A stretch of 64,000 nt of DNA, from assembly GCA_027625915.1 (NCBI GenBank), contig JANTQA010000036.1, positions 2,599,501 to 2,663,500 on the forward strand, written 5' to 3'. Origin of the DNA: Anaeramoeba flamelloides. Taxonomy: Eukaryota; Metamonada; Anaeramoebidae. Shown piece by piece: positions 11,738-25,027 of the stretch; position 1 is the stretch's first letter; every line of letters starts with the position of its first letter. Position numbers and translations under genes: made by a program. Below the pieces are notes generated by a model. It did no database searches and was not told the DNA's origin. It saw nothing but the letters and a program-made list of their open reading frames with translations.

Positions 11738-14700
11738 ATGTCTGAAGAAAAAACAGTTGCCTCTGAACAAACAAGCAAAAAGTCTCTTGAGAGGTTCGAA
11801 AAACAATCTCTTGGCAAAGGTAGTAGCAAATTAAAGAGAGGAACAAGGGGAAGAGGAAGGGGGAAAGGAAGGGGAAGAGGCAAGGGTGGTAGGAGAGTGA
11901 AAGCGAGGGTGAAAGGAAGGGGAAGGGGAAGAGGCCGAGACAAAGGAAAAAAAAAGGAAATAGAAAATGAGAATCAAACTAAAAAAACGAAAGAAGAAAA
12001 TCAAAAAGTTCGAGTAAAAACCAGAATAAAAGGCAGAGGGAATGTAAAAGGGGTTGCCAAAGGAAGAGGGAGAGGGAGAGGGAGAGGGAGAGGGAAAGGA
12101 AGAGGGAGAGGAAGTGTAAAAGGAGGATTACAGGGAATAGCTCAATTAAGAGGAAGAGGAAAGCTCAGAGGAAGAGGAAGAGGAAGAGGGAGAGGAAAGT
12201 TACGGGCAAGGGGAAGAGGAAAATCTCTTTCAGGAATCGAAGGAATTAGCGCATTTCAAAACCTAAAACAAAAACCCAACAATCGTAATTTCAGAAGAAA
12301 GACAATGCTTGATCCTGAAAAAGAAATAAAAAAAAAGAAAAATGGAAAAGAGGTTTTGGTCAAACAAAAAATAACAACAAAAAAAAAAACAATTTTCACA
12401 AAACTGAAAACCAAAATGTCTAAAAAAACAATAAAATCTGAAAAAAACCAAACAACCTCAAAAAAAAATAATCCAAAATCCAAAACAAATAACGATCAAA
12501 AAAAAAAACCAAAAACTAAAAGTGTTTCAAAGGTGAAAGGAAAGCAAACAAATTTTGCAAAAGGTGCAAAAAAAAATCGAACAAATTTTAAAAAAAATTT
12601 ACCTTCCGTTATGAAAATAAAAAAAAAAAAAAATCCAGTTCCTCAAGAGGTAAATGACCCAAAAAAGCCTTTGGAAATAAAACAGAGCCCAAACAAAACG
12701 CTTTTAAATCTTGCAAAAGAAAAAGAACCAGAAAAAAAAAAAGAAAAAGAAAAAGAAAAAGAAAAAGAAAAGGAATTAATTTTTCTTGAACGGGAAAACA
12801 AAAAACCTTTTCCTATCGAGATCCAAAACAATGAAAAAAACAGCGAAGAAATAGAAGAAGAGGATCTTGATTTACTTGTCAACTTTAATGAGTCCGATGA
12901 GGAAAACCCTGAAGATTATTGCCGAGGGGGATACCATCGAACAAAGGTTGGAGAGATTTTCAATAAAAGATATAAGGCCTTATTAAAAATAGGGTGGGGA
13001 TACTTTTCCACCGTTTGGCTAGCGGAAGATATTAAATACGGTGGCAAAATAGTTCGAACAAAAACAGGGAAAATTATTAACAAGGAAAGATATTTGGCAT
13101 TGAAAATTGTCAAATCTTCAAAAAGATATCGTAAAGTTGCGCTTGACGAAATTGAAATATTGAAGAAAACAACACAGAAAGATTCTGAAAAAAACAATTC
13201 GATAGTTCGGTTACACGATCATTTTTTACACAAAGGCGAAAATGGACTCCGTAAGTTTGATGAGGAGATAAATCTATTATTTCCTTTTTTCTTGTTGTTA
13301 TTGTTTTGTTTATTTGACTCTTTTAATTTTTGCCGTTACAATCAAATGGCCCCAATTAAAATTTTATCTCAAAGTTAAAATCAGGAACACCTTTATTTAA
13401 TCTTGTAAAATACTCACTTCTAATTGGTTTTGTGGAGATCTTTTGGGTTTATTCGACTAATAATTTTGTGAAATATTTGGTGAACATGAAAGAAAACATT
13501 TTCTGAATTAATTGGAAAATGACAGTACCCACCAAAGATAAGAGCAAAAGCAACATTGTCTTTGATTTTTTTTTTTCAATTGTTTTATAAAGTTTAATTT
13601 TTTACGAAATTCAAACGAAATGAAAATAAGAAAACACTTTGGGATTTTCTTTGTTTCTTTTAAACTGAAAAAAATAAAAACAACTTTGGCAATTAAGAAC
13701 ACACATTATTATTTTTTCAGAAAATACATAGAAATATCCACGAAACAATTCAAATAAATCCAAAAACGATCACCTGGAAGCAATTCGATGCACTCAAAGC
13801 AATTTCCATAAAAAAAAGGAAAATTTATTTTAAAATACCTATATTAAACTTAATTCTAGAATAAAACTTTTTAAATGTCCAAAATTGTTATTAGTCATCA
13901 TAATATATTGATTCTTCACAATAATTATCCAAACATTTGTTTGTAAGAGACCACTTTAATAAAAAACAGATATCAAAAGTTTCTGATCATAATTTTATAT
14001 GAAATTTTTATAGGGTCGAAAAGTGGTAGTTATTTTTTACTTTTTTGATCGTAAAAAATTTTTTCTCAGAGGTTTAATCTTGACTAAATTTTTAATAGAA
14101 GAAAAAAACTTATAATTAAATTTTATTATATAAACAATTGTTTTTATCCTTATCATATTTCCCATTTTTTTATTGGAATTGGCCTGTAGCTTGTTTTCTT
14201 GAAAAAAAGTATATTTTTTTTTTCATTTTTTGGCGATATTTTGATTTGAACATATTTTGAAATTCCAACAATAGGTTCTTATTCAATCGATATTATTATT
14301 TCTCTTATTTTTATATTGTTAATTTACAGATTTATGACTAGAAACATTTACAAAGAGAATATTAATCGAAAAATAAAATAAAAATGTTCCATTTTTTTGG
14401 AAATACATTGTGGTTTCACAGAGAGTTCAAGTTTTTTTTTACGTTTACAAAAAAGAAGAAAATATAAACTCCAATTCAAAATTTTTCTTTAGAAAACTAA
14501 ATTAAGTTTCAAATACTTCCAATGCCTGTCTCTATTTCAAAAGCACTTTGAATTGAGAGTTAAAAATTTAGTCACTTCAAAATTCTCTCATTAAACATAT
14601 TAAATGATTCTTTCATTTAACCCTTAACAATAAAACCCAATTCAAAATTTTTAACACGTCAAAATTCAATTTTTGACAAAAAAACCTTATCAAATAAATT

Positions 14701-17160
14701 ATATGGTGAACTATAAATTAGAACTGCAAACTAATTGGGATGTTAAGAATCTATATTTACCATTTACATATCTCACAAATTAAAAAATAAATTGCAAATC
14801 AAAATAAACAAATGCTGTTCAAAATTTTGATGAAATGAGCGACAACAAAAAAATTCATTTATAAATTTTCAACACACTGATAATTTATTAGTATTGACAA
14901 TTATTTATTTTTTGTTTTGTGATCAAAGTATTGTAATTGATAAACAATTGTTAACATTTCAATTAGCGAATGGTTCTAATTTAGTATTTCTTTGAGAATT
15001 GATTAAATAAGATTTTTTTTTTTCAAAAATTGAATTTTGGTTTGTTAAAAAATTTGAATTCGAGTTTAATAAAAGAACTGATCTGTGTTTTCTAAGCCAA
15101 ACACATTAAATATTAAATAATAGAATATCACAAATCAAAACATTTAAAAAAACAATAACTTAGAATCAATAATGAAAATCAAATAAAAATTTTATGAATG
15201 AATTATCAAATGATCAATGAAATTGAAAACAAAATTTTGATAGATACTCATTAAATAATTCCTGAAATTTATATTGAGAAAATAAATAAATAATACATAA
15301 ATTGCCCGAAGTAGTAAATTTTAGTTTAAAAAACACTCCAAAATCCGAAAAAATAAATGTATTTAATATTTATTTTCAAAAATATTAAACGATCAGAAGA
15401 TAAAAAAACAAAATTCATAATTGATTAGTTGAGGAAGAATATTTTTAAATATGGAATTATATATGTTTATCAAAATTAAATAAAATTCGTTATTTTAACA
15501 TGTATTAATTCTTATTTATATGAATTTCTAATTTGAATTACACTTTTCAATAAATTTTCTATTATTATTCAATTCCAAAAATGGGATGTACTCTACTTTT
15601 TTTTTTTTTTGGCTTTTTTTTGTTCATTCCAAATCCAACCAACTTTCCATTGATTTTTTTTTTATTAATGATAATTATTATTTCGATAATGTATAATTAA
15701 TGGTTTTTTTTTTTTTTTTGCAATAAATTAATGTACATTGTTTTTATTCTTTTTTTAAAAATAATTCTAAACAAAACATTTTCTTATTAATATAATATTT
15801 ATACATTTACTTAGATATTTGCATGGCCTTTGAATTTCTTGATCAGAAAAATCTTCTAAGTTTAATTAAACAATCGCGTATTAATGGCTTACCAATCCAT
15901 ATTGTTAAAGAAATTGTCAGACAAACACTTGAAGGACTCGATTATTTACATTCCGAATGCAAACTTATTCATACAGATATTAAACCGGAAAACATCATGC
16001 TATATAGCAACATAGGTCATCTTCCAAAACGCTTAATAAGAAAAATGAACCAAACGGAAAAAATGAAAGAATTAAGGAAACGAGGGAATTCAAATCATAG
16101 TGAATTGCTTGAAACAACTGATTCTGAAATGGAAGAAAATTTGCATACATCTCAATCTAAATCTGATAGCCCACAAAATTTAAAAAGAAAATTAAGTAAA
16201 GTTAGATTAATTAAAACTTTCCGTAAGGAAGGTGTTAATATTGAGAATTCTAACAATTCAGAGGACATTAATAGTCCAGTTGTTAATATTACAAATAATG
16301 AAATAGATTTACTTTTTAGTAATCAATTTGAGACAATTATTGACGACGATGATGACGATGACGATAATGATAATGAAGAGGGCACAGAAACAATCAAATC
16401 AAATAAAGAAAATGAACAAGAGACAAAAGTTGATAATAATGAAAATGAAAGAGAAGAAGTTATAGAAAATGAAATGGATGACGAAAAAGAGGATGAGTAT
16501 GGAGGCGAAGAAGAAGAAGAAGGCGAAGGTAAAGGAAAAAGAGAAGGGGGGAAAGAAAATGAAGGGGAAGGGGAAGGCGAAGGTGAAGTTGATGAAGAAG
16601 AAGAAAAAGAAAGAAAGAAAATCGAACAATTATTAAAAAGAATACCACCAAATAAAATTAAATGTAAAATTGTTGATTTAGGTAATGCTTGTTATTGCAA
16701 TAATCATTTTTCCGATATTATCCAAACAAGGGAATACAGATGCCCAGAAGTCATTTTAGGCCACGATTATAATGAAACTGCAGATATTTGGTCATTGGGT
16801 TGTTTAATTTATGAATTGCTCTCGGGTGAAGTTTTGTTTTCCCCTTGCAAAGGCGATGAATACTCAAAGGATGAAGACCATCTAGCTTTAATGATGGAAC
16901 TGTTTGGGAAAATGCCGAAAGAAATCTTATGCACGGGATTAAACTCCCATCTTTTATCAGACGAATCCGGAAACTTAAAGCATATTAAAGATTTAGAATT
17001 TGTCCCACTTGAAAAACTATTAATGGAAAAATGCGATTTTGACTTTCAAACAGCGAAAGAATGCTCAGACTTTTTAACACCGATGTTTGATTTTGATCCA
17101 CTTAAAAGGGCTTCGGCCAGACAATTATTAAATCACCCCTGGCTAAAAAAACTCATGTAA
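11738..17160 (+). CDS. SRPK-type serine/threonine protein kinase, two exons
   Basis: Exons 11738-13250 and 15815-17160 join in phase (GTAAGT donor, TTACTTAG acceptor) to give 952 residues. SRPK kinases phosphorylate Arg-Ser splicing factors. Residues about 30-165 are rich in RG and KG, followed by a Lys/Asn-rich stretch to about 390 and an acidic patch. The kinase starts near 405: glycine loop KIGWGYFSTVW, ATP lysine in YLALKIV (about 455), helix C in VALDEIEILK, catalytic loop HTDIKPEN (about 557). A spacer of roughly 215 residues, very Asp/Glu-rich, splits the lobes as in all SRPKs. Then come VDLGNAC (about 790), TREYRCPE and the C-lobe ending LLNHPWLKKLM. HTDIKPEN, DLGNAC and the spacer position together exclude CLK or DYRK kinases. 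The RG-rich N-terminus is unusual. All catalytic residues are present. Confidence 0.93.
13251..15814 (+). other. Intron of the kinase gene (2.6 kb)
   Basis: It interrupts the kinase just before the hinge region (exon 2 opens with the codons for HICMAFEFL). It contains a family B element at 13801-14408; otherwise AT-rich DNA with no coding signal. Confidence 0.85.
13801..14408. mobile_element. Family B inverted-repeat element, copy 2
   Basis: It aligns by eye along its length with the family B copy inside the receptor intron, including the tract around TTTCCCATTTTTTTATTGGA and the end TTTTTTTGGAAATACA. Its left inverted repeat is degraded, so this is probably an older copy. No coding capacity. 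Confidence 0.65.
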
Positions 17161-17499
17161 TTAAATCTATAAATATTAAATTGAATTATTTTTAAATATT
17201 TGTTTGTTTTTATGTTTATTAATTTAATCTTTTTATTTTTTTCATATTTTAGAAAGAATTTTCTTTTTTAAAAATAAATCGGAAATTTTGTCTATTTTTC
17301 TTTATTTAATCTTTGAAAAATATTTTGACAAAGCAACTACAAAATTATGAATATGGCCAAACTCTAATCGTTCAGATATTATTTTTTATCAACAGCAACA
17401 TAATAATTTTTTTAATATAAATATAGAAATTGATTGTTTGTATCCCCTTTCTCAGAAGCTAGTGGAATTTTTAATTCAATTCAAAAATATAAAAATATC

Positions 17500-17620
17500 A
17501 TTATTATTAAATAAAAAGTCTAAATTACACTTTAGATGCCCTTTTACTTAAATTTATGAAAGACAATTCAATCATCAAATCATAGATTGCACGATTATTA
17601 ATAAAGGCAGACAAACAACT
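17500..17620 (+). repeat. Dispersed repeat L, copy 1
   Basis: A stretch around TAAATTACACTTTAGATGCC matches 28430-28545, where the sequence reads TTAATTACACTCTAGTTGCC, with similar following sequence (ATTTATGAAAGA against ATTTCTGAAAGA). Nature unknown. Confidence 0.45.
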
Positions 17621-18289
17621 TATATTTATCATTGAAAAGACACAAAGAAATAATTTGCTTAGTAACACACTTCAAATTGAAAAAAAAAAAAAAATATCAT
17701 AAATTCCATTAAGATTTATAATATTCTGATTAAATAAGATAATTCAATTTAAACCTTGACAAATAACACAGAAAGAAGTTTTCATAAATTTTCCCACCTT
17801 TAGGTTGTTTTGGTTGTTGATTAGGCAGAGAACCCCCCGCAAGAAAAAAAAAAAAAAAAAAAAAACATTTAAATCATAATAAAAAATAATAAATTAATTA
17901 TCGGTTTTTATTTGAGATAATATTATCAAGTTTATTTAAATAACAAATAATCCAGATCAATATAAATTTAAATTGGGTGGTTTACTTGATGAAACAAAAA
18001 GAATTTTAATATTATTATAAAAAACCTTTTTTTTTAATTGTTCTTGAGAAATTTTTAATTACAGAATGTTTAAAGTAGATAATATTTATTGAAAAATTAA
18101 CTAAAAGTGGTTTATTAATTTTATGGAACTATTATCCTAATAGGCAAGTTAGAATTCATGTTTAGTATCATTTTATTTTTATTGATTTTAATATCCCAAT
18201 TGAAAAATATTTGATACACCAAAATTCAAATTTTAAAAAAAAAAATATTAATTGATCAGTACTCTACTAGAACAGACAAAAATTTTAAA

Positions 18290-18900
18290 CTATTTTTAGG
18301 TGACATTCTCGATTTAAAAATTTTTGTAGATGCCAAAGTGCCAAAAAATTCAGATCAAAAATGAAACACAGAAAACAAAATTTTTTTTATTTTTATGAAG
18401 TAGAAAACAATTAAATTCATTTTATTTCTTACATAATAAAAATTTCTAACCCATTTTATGATTATTCCCATTGCTAAAACACAATATCAAGTCTTTTTTT
18501 TTTACCAGTAATATAAATATCAAGATTTTTAAACTTTTTTCGAGATAAATAGTTTGGTTAAAAAAATAATGTTTTAACATTGAGCGATAAAAAAAATGTA
18601 ATTCTTTAAGGAGGATAGTTCTAACTATTAAAATTTTACAGTCATTTGTAAATTGTTACTTGAAATTGTGTTTTTTTTTCATAGACGCAATTTGATTTTT
18701 GAAATTAAAAAAAATTCTAAAGATATTTGGGAATATAGTTAATTTTATCCTCAAAATTCAAAATCAATTTTTTGATAGAAAAAATGATTTAAATTGTTAT
18801 AAGGATTCTTGCAAATAAGACCAGAGGATATTTTAAATAATTTTTTTAAAATTGTCAATTGCAATTTTTTATTATTTTTAGAAATTTTTTTTCATTTTTT
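18290..18900 (+). repeat. Diverged 600-bp direct repeat, copy 1
   Basis: Blocks recur in order at 23020-23650: GTGACATTCTCGATTT against GTGATATTCTCAACTT, TTTACCAGTAATATAAAT against ATTACCAGTAATATTAAT, TTTTACAGTCATTT, CAAAATTCAAAATCAATTTTT and AAATAAGACCAGA. This looks like an old duplication or two copies of an unidentified element. Confidence 0.6.
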
Positions 18901-20105
18901 GAAAATCAGAAAAAAACTTTTTTAAAACCTTTAAAGTATAACAAAACTTTTTGCTTAATATATCTCAATTTCTTTGAAAAAAATACCAGAAATTTTGATA
19001 TAATTTTGATTTATTCAATCAAATTCACCCAATTAGTTATATTAACTGGTATTTGAATTGAAATATTACTATTTAAAAATACAATCAAATAAAATATTTT
19101 ATAACAAAATCAATATTTCCCAAATATAAAACGAAAAATATGTTTTATCATTTTCAAGAATTAACTTAATTGTTAATAAAAATAGTAGGTTACTTTTTTT
19201 TTTGTATTATATTGGAAACAAGTGAATTTTGGATTTCAAAAAATAGACTCAAATTAATCAATTGTTTAAATGAGGTTAACTCATCCATTTTATAAGTCAA
19301 AACACAAATTACAAAAAAAAATTTGGAAGATCTTGACCAATTTTTATTTTATTTTTAAAAAATACAACTCCCTCAAATATAGATTTTTTTAGGAAAATAT
19401 AAATAAAATGACCTTTAGAAATTTTCAAGTCAAAGTTCAAATTTTAAAACATTAAAAAATTGTAACACAACTGTCGTCAATATCCACAACACCCACAGAA
19501 ATTATTATATCTTTAAATGATTTGAAATGGAACTTTTGAAATATTAAAATCAAATTTTGGCAAGATATTGTGAAATGTTAAAAGTTATGGAATTAGAAAA
19601 TTTCAGTTTTTAATGTAATTGAAATTCTCAGTAAGTAAATTTAAATGAGATGCTAGAACTCTTTAAAGAGCGTTTCAGATTTATAATTTCCACATTTTTC
19701 ACAACAAAGTTTAGCACTTAACAAGTCTTCTCACGTTATTTCAACAATATTAATCAAATTGGATATTGTTTAGATATTTTACAAAAAAATATTTACTTGT
19801 AGTGTAATAAAAAACATTTTTATGAAAATAAGTCCTTAAATTGAAAAAAACAAAAGTAGAAACTAATCTTGATCGTTGGAAAAATCTACATAGAAATTCC
19901 AATTATTATTTGCTTTTCTGAATGCAAAAAATGAAAAAACTGTAAACAATTTTTTTTATTTCATTGGGTATGCTGCATCATTTTGGAAAATTCAAAAAAA
20001 AAATTATTTTTAATTCTATTGAGAAATGATTGAGATTTATTCATATTATAATCAATTATGAATAAACTCTCAAAGTTATCTCCTAGGTTCTTGTTTGTAT
20101 TGTAT

Positions 20106-20566
20106 TTACTGTTGAGAGGAAAATGTTGGACAGAGAAAAATAGTTGGACACCAATTTTAATTGGGAACATTACTGAAAATGATTTTTAATTTCAATCGTT
20201 TGTGAAATAACTAAAGAAAATAACAATAATCTACTTAGAAGAATAAGGATTAATATAATTCTACTTTTTCAAAACCTTATCTCTTGGAATATAAATCAAT
20301 TTTAAAAATTACCATTTTCAGAATTAATAGTAAACTTTACTACAACTTGGATTTTTGTTAAAATAGCATGATCTACTTTAGTTCTCAATGACTCAAATGA
20401 GTATTCTACACACACCACAGATTAATGAACTTGTAAAACATTTAAACCTGGATTTATATAAAATTCACCACGTTATCAATAGGATTTGATTTTCAATTTT
20501 ACTAATGTTCCCAATTAAAAATGGTGTCCAACCATTTTTCTCGACCCAGTATTTTACTCTCAACAT
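20106..20566. repeat. Inverted repeat pair, possible MITE (family H)
   Basis: The left arm (about 20106-20176) includes GTTGGACACCAATTTTAATT followed by GGGAACATTA. The right arm (about 20501-20566) is the complement, including AATTAAAAATGGTGTCCAAC. The central 325 bases are AT-rich and non-coding. The element limits are uncertain. Confidence 0.55.
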
Positions 20567-20837
20567 TTAAGGAACTTAGAGTGTTATTTACACTTCCTCC
20601 TCAATAAAAAAAATGTTAATTTAAAACAGACTCCTTAATTTAATATCATTGTATTCTAGAAAGATAAAAAGGTATCTTTTTTTAAAAGTTTTTTTTTATT
20701 TGGGACTTTCCCTCCCCGTTGGTATTAAAAAAATCCAGTGAAAAAAAAAAAAAAATATACAAAACAACAACTTAATTCATCATTTCATCCTGCTTTATCG
20801 AGCTGATTCAAAATATAATCAACATTCCATTTCTTAA

Positions 20838-21110
20838 AATTCTTGAGACTGTTTTATTTATTGTTGTTAGTATCACAATTATTAAAAGTCTCTAGTCAAG
20901 AAAAAAGGTCTATTTTGTGGTAAATCTTTTTAAATGTATAAGAAATAAATTTTCATTAAACTCGCTATTAGGATATTTTTTGATGGGATAATAACTAATA
21001 GTTTTGAAAACACGTTTATCATCTAAAAAATCAAATACAAAAAAAGAACAGATGATAAATAAAAAAAGTCCTAGATTTTCCAAAATTCAAAGTTATTGTG
21101 TAAAATCTTG
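20838..21110 (+). repeat. K repeat, copy 1 (+)
   Basis: It carries the signature words TTTATTGTTGTTAGTA and GTCTCTAGTCAAGAAAAAAG followed by GTCTATTTTG. The same words occur at 49970-50250 (+), 47160-47395 (-) and 51400-51615 (-). Each of copies 1, 3 and 4 abuts a D palindrome cluster on the same side. Confidence 0.6.
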
Positions 21111-21157
21111 GATTTTTATCTATTCTTTTAAATTTTGGAAATTCACCTTTAGATTTT

Positions 21158-21362
21158 CTTGAGTTTTCTGTTGATCTGTAAAATTAATATTTTTTCGTTC
21201 GGTTTTTTTGAGTTTTCTATTTATTTGGAAAATCTATTGATTTTCCAAATAAATTAGAAAACCACAAAAAAACTTAGAACACTTCACAAATAAAAATAAA
21301 AACCTCAAAAAAACCTCGAAAACTTAAAATAGAAAATAGAAAACCTTAAGAAAAGCTCGGAC
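21158..21362. repeat. Stacked-palindrome repeat, family D copy 2
   Basis: It contains TTTTGAGTTTTCTATTTATT facing its imperfect complement AATAAATTAGAAAACCACAA, and other D-family words. It lies immediately after K copy 1. Confidence 0.65.
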
Positions 21363-21517
21363 TCAATAGTATTTAAGGAATTTCTTGATTTTTATTTAGA
21401 AATTTAGTTAAGAACTTAAAAATAAATTCATTGCAAATCGAGGATAATCGATATGATATATCCATTTTTCCAATAATATCAAAAATTGTAATAATTATTT
21501 TATTTTTTAATATATTA

Positions 21518-22731
21518 GAGGTTTTGATTATAACATGCTATTATTCACGATAAAGTTACAAAAATCGCGATAATTTCCATCAAATCATGATATTCAAACA
21601 AATCGCGATATATTAAAAAATTGCGATAATTCTCTAAAATCGCGATAAATGCCAAAATATCCCGATTAAAAAGTAATCGCGATAAAATAGTTGATGGGGG
21701 TTTGAGCTAATTGAGAAATATTTCAAAAAAAAAATTTTTGATCAAAAAATAGATTAGGTGAAAAAAGCCATTCATTGAAAAAACAACAAAAAAGATACTT
21801 GATCTAATCAAAGATCAGACCCAAGAGTTTTATTACGTTTTCATTTTATTTGGTTGTCAAATCTATCGACCCTTTTAGATCAATAACAATAAGAAATAAA
21901 GAGATACTAAATATTTTTTCAGTTAATTGCTGAGTTGGAAATTGATTTGAATAAAAGACCTTCTAAAACAACTAACTCTTTGTCTGTTCTTTAAAGAATT
22001 TGTTCTTGGGCTAAAAAATTTTCAATATTCTCAGAAAGCTAAAAGGGGATGGATAAACTTTTCAAAAGTCTTCACAATATCCCTGTCAGATTATCACCAA
22101 TTATTAAGATTTTTTATAGATTTGTCTTCTTATTCTTTTTCTTCTTTTAGAATCTTATGTATTGGACAGAAAACATAATTAGAGCTTAGATGTTATTGTT
22201 TGACCGATCAACAATAAGAAGGAAAATTACCTCTTTATTCTTTTTGGCTATTTAAAATTGTGAATTTAACAACTCCATTTTAAGAAAACACACCAATCTT
22301 ATATTCAATTATATTGTTGGAATGGGTAATTATTAGTTTGATCATAAAATTTGTTTGATATTTTATATTGTGTTAAAAAAAAAATGAAAAGAAAAAAAAT
22401 TGTTTCCAGAACAAACCAAAATCATTCCCTTCAAAAAAGTTTTATGTCTTTCAAAACTTTCAAACACTTGAAGACAGTTAACAACTCTTACAAACACTTT
22501 CAAACATTTATTAAAGGGGAAAAGTGTTGTAAAAATCACAAGGCTTTGTAAAAGTCAAGAGATTGTTTTATGGCAATTTCAAAAAAAAAATAATTTTTCA
22601 TTTTTTTCACGATAATGTTAATATCGCGATAATATGATTTATAACGATAAAGTTGGACTAAAATGCAATTTTTAATACTATTGCGATTTTATTGTTAATA
22701 TCAGGATAATATATGCAATCATCGAAACCTC
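21518..22731. mobile_element. 1.2-kb TIR element with TCGCGATAA iterons (family I)
   Basis: The left end GAGGTTTTGATTATAACATG is matched inverted at the right end by GCAATCATCGAAACCTC, and both are flanked by TA. Inside the ends lie repeated TCGCGATAA-type units, roughly seven on the left (21555-21690) and several degenerate ones on the right (22600-22700). No transposase frame is present. It is a non-autonomous DNA transposon candidate with subterminal repeats. Confidence 0.65.
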
Positions 22732-22802
22732 TATTATATTTGAATTTTTTTAATTCAGATACCTAGATTTGTGATTATTTTCATCGACTGGTAAATTCCT
22801 TA

Positions 22803-22974
22803 CAGTCAGTTTCACTTTCAAGGCACAAACTTTCAACGAAATTTAAGGCAGAACATTTGGAAAATTTATTTTTACAAATTATTTTACTAAAATTTGAATT
22901 TTGTGCTTTAATTTGAGATTTTTTTGTGACTTAAATTTCCTTGAAAGTTTATGCCTTAAAAGTGAAACTGATTG
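22803..22974. mobile_element. Family C palindromic MITE, copy 2
   Basis: A 172-bp TA-flanked palindrome with the family ends CAGTCAGTTTCACTTT and AAAGTGAAACTGATTG. It is shorter than its relatives through loss of part of the centre. Confidence 0.85.
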
Positions 22975-23019
22975 TATACAAGGGGAAAAAACATTTTTCA
23001 GGGATCAAAACTCTACGAC

Positions 23020-23650
23020 AACAAGGTAAAATTTTATAATTTGTTATTGGTGATATTCTCAACTTACAATTTTTTTATTTATCAAGTATCAAAAAATTCT
23101 GATCGGCTCAGAAAGCCATAAAAGAAAATTGGTTTAGTTAGATCAATTTTTTTTTTCCATTTTTTCTGAAATTGAAAACTATTGAATTAACTTTATTTCT
23201 CAAATTATCAAACAAGTTTTTTGACCCAAGTCATTTTGATCATTATTATACAACAACAAGTCTTTATTACCAGTAATATTAATATAAAAAAAATTCAATT
23301 TAGAGATAAAACTTTTGATTTTCCAAAAAAAAATGATATATTTAACCCATTGAAAATAATTGTATTTTTTGAAGAAGGAAGGTTATAAATCTTAAATTTT
23401 ACAGTCATTTCATTATAATACTCAGAAATTTTTTTTTTGTTCGAAGATAAAATTCGATTTTTCAAAATGATCTTTTCTTGAAGATATTTTAAAAATTCAA
23501 TTAATTTGATCCTTAAAATTCAAAATCATTTTTTTTCTACCAAAAAAGATTTGTTTTGATATCTGGATTCTTTTAAATAAGACCAAACAATTTGGTAAGA
23601 AAAATTTTTTAAAAATTGAAATTGTTTTTAAAGATATTCTTTTATTTTAG
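23020..23650 (+). repeat. Diverged 600-bp direct repeat, copy 2
   Basis: Partner of 18290-18900, in the same orientation 4.7 kb away, with the same order of conserved blocks. No coding potential. Confidence 0.6.
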
Positions 23651-25027
23651 TTAAAGATAAAATTTTTAATTTTAAAAGTTTCTTTCAAAGATAATTGTAT
23701 TGAAATTATGATTCTAAGTATCCTTTCAAAACAAATAAATTATCATTTTATTTCTAATTTAATACATTATTTGGAATTCTCTGGAATATAATATGTAAAC
23801 TATTTTTCAGTCAAAGGGATACAGTTATAATGGATAAAATACATATGTTTAAAGGGTTTGCATAGATATTAGAAGAAAATTTTTATTTTGGAATTTTTCA
23901 AAATGGAAATCATTTTTTCACATTTTTGATTTTTTTTTTTTGATTTTTTTTCTAAAACTTAATTCAGAAGCAAATTTTTTTTCATTGCAAGATCAATTGT
24001 CACCAAGTAAAAATGTGTTATTATAAGGTTATTGAAACCATGAGAATGATTGTGTAAAAATTATATTGATTTCTATGGGAATTCTATTCTATCTTTGATC
24101 TTGATATTTGGCAAATAAATGTGAAAATTTTCCACTTCATTTTCTTTTTCAAATAGAGACCACAAATACCAACACACTTCCTTTTGAGATTTAATTTCTA
24201 AAATAAAGGTTTGGAAAATGAAGTGGGAATTGTTTCCTATTTATTATTCAAATACTGGTAGAAGTTCAAAACGAACATTCTTGTTTTTCTCAATATCCCT
24301 AAGAATTTGAGTTTTTCAATTTTTAAGAAAATTTATTGATTAATTAGTTTTCTTTCAGACATATATCAACAATTCTTTGATGTGTATTATTCTGTTTATT
24401 TCGTATTTTTCTTCAAGGTACAATAATATAAAATAATTTATATTTGAAAAAAACGTTATTTTTGGATAACCTTTGACTGAAACAGAATTTATATCAATAA
24501 AAAAACAAAAAAAAATATTTGTTTTTTTTATTATTATCAATTGTAAATAATTACATTTGGATGAAATTATTTAAAAAAATTGAGAAATAAATGGCAGTGT
24601 CTATTGATACTTCATTTCTTAAGGGAATTGTCAACTCGATGAATCAAGATTCTATTATTAATTATTTTCAAAGAAAAAAATCAAATTAAAAAGTATTTCA
24701 AAATGTTAAAAGTTGAAATTTTCAGGTTTTAAAAAAGAACTTTTGGTAAAATTTCTGTTTTAATGGTTTTTTTTTAGTTTATTTTCCTTTTTTTTTATTC
24801 AAAAAAATTGAAATAATTGATTTTTTTGAATTAACAAATTATTTTTTTTTCAAGCTAAAAATAATTATTGTAATTTTTTTGAAATTTATTAGATTTTTTA
24901 TTCTGAATTATTTTTAAAACTTTGATGAAGAAAGAAAAATTATAGTAGTGAAAGTATTGTACAATGATATATTTTCTTTCTTCTTCAACTAATATATTGT
25001 TTAATTATTTTGAATATCTTATTGGTC

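Noticed and set aside
11698-11943. Proline/leucine-rich minus-strand frame
   Set aside because: It is the antisense of the RG-rich region of the kinase gene; its low-complexity composition simply mirrors that repeat.
16399-16651. Phenylalanine-rich minus-strand frames
   Set aside because: Antisense of the Asp/Glu-rich spacer of the kinase.
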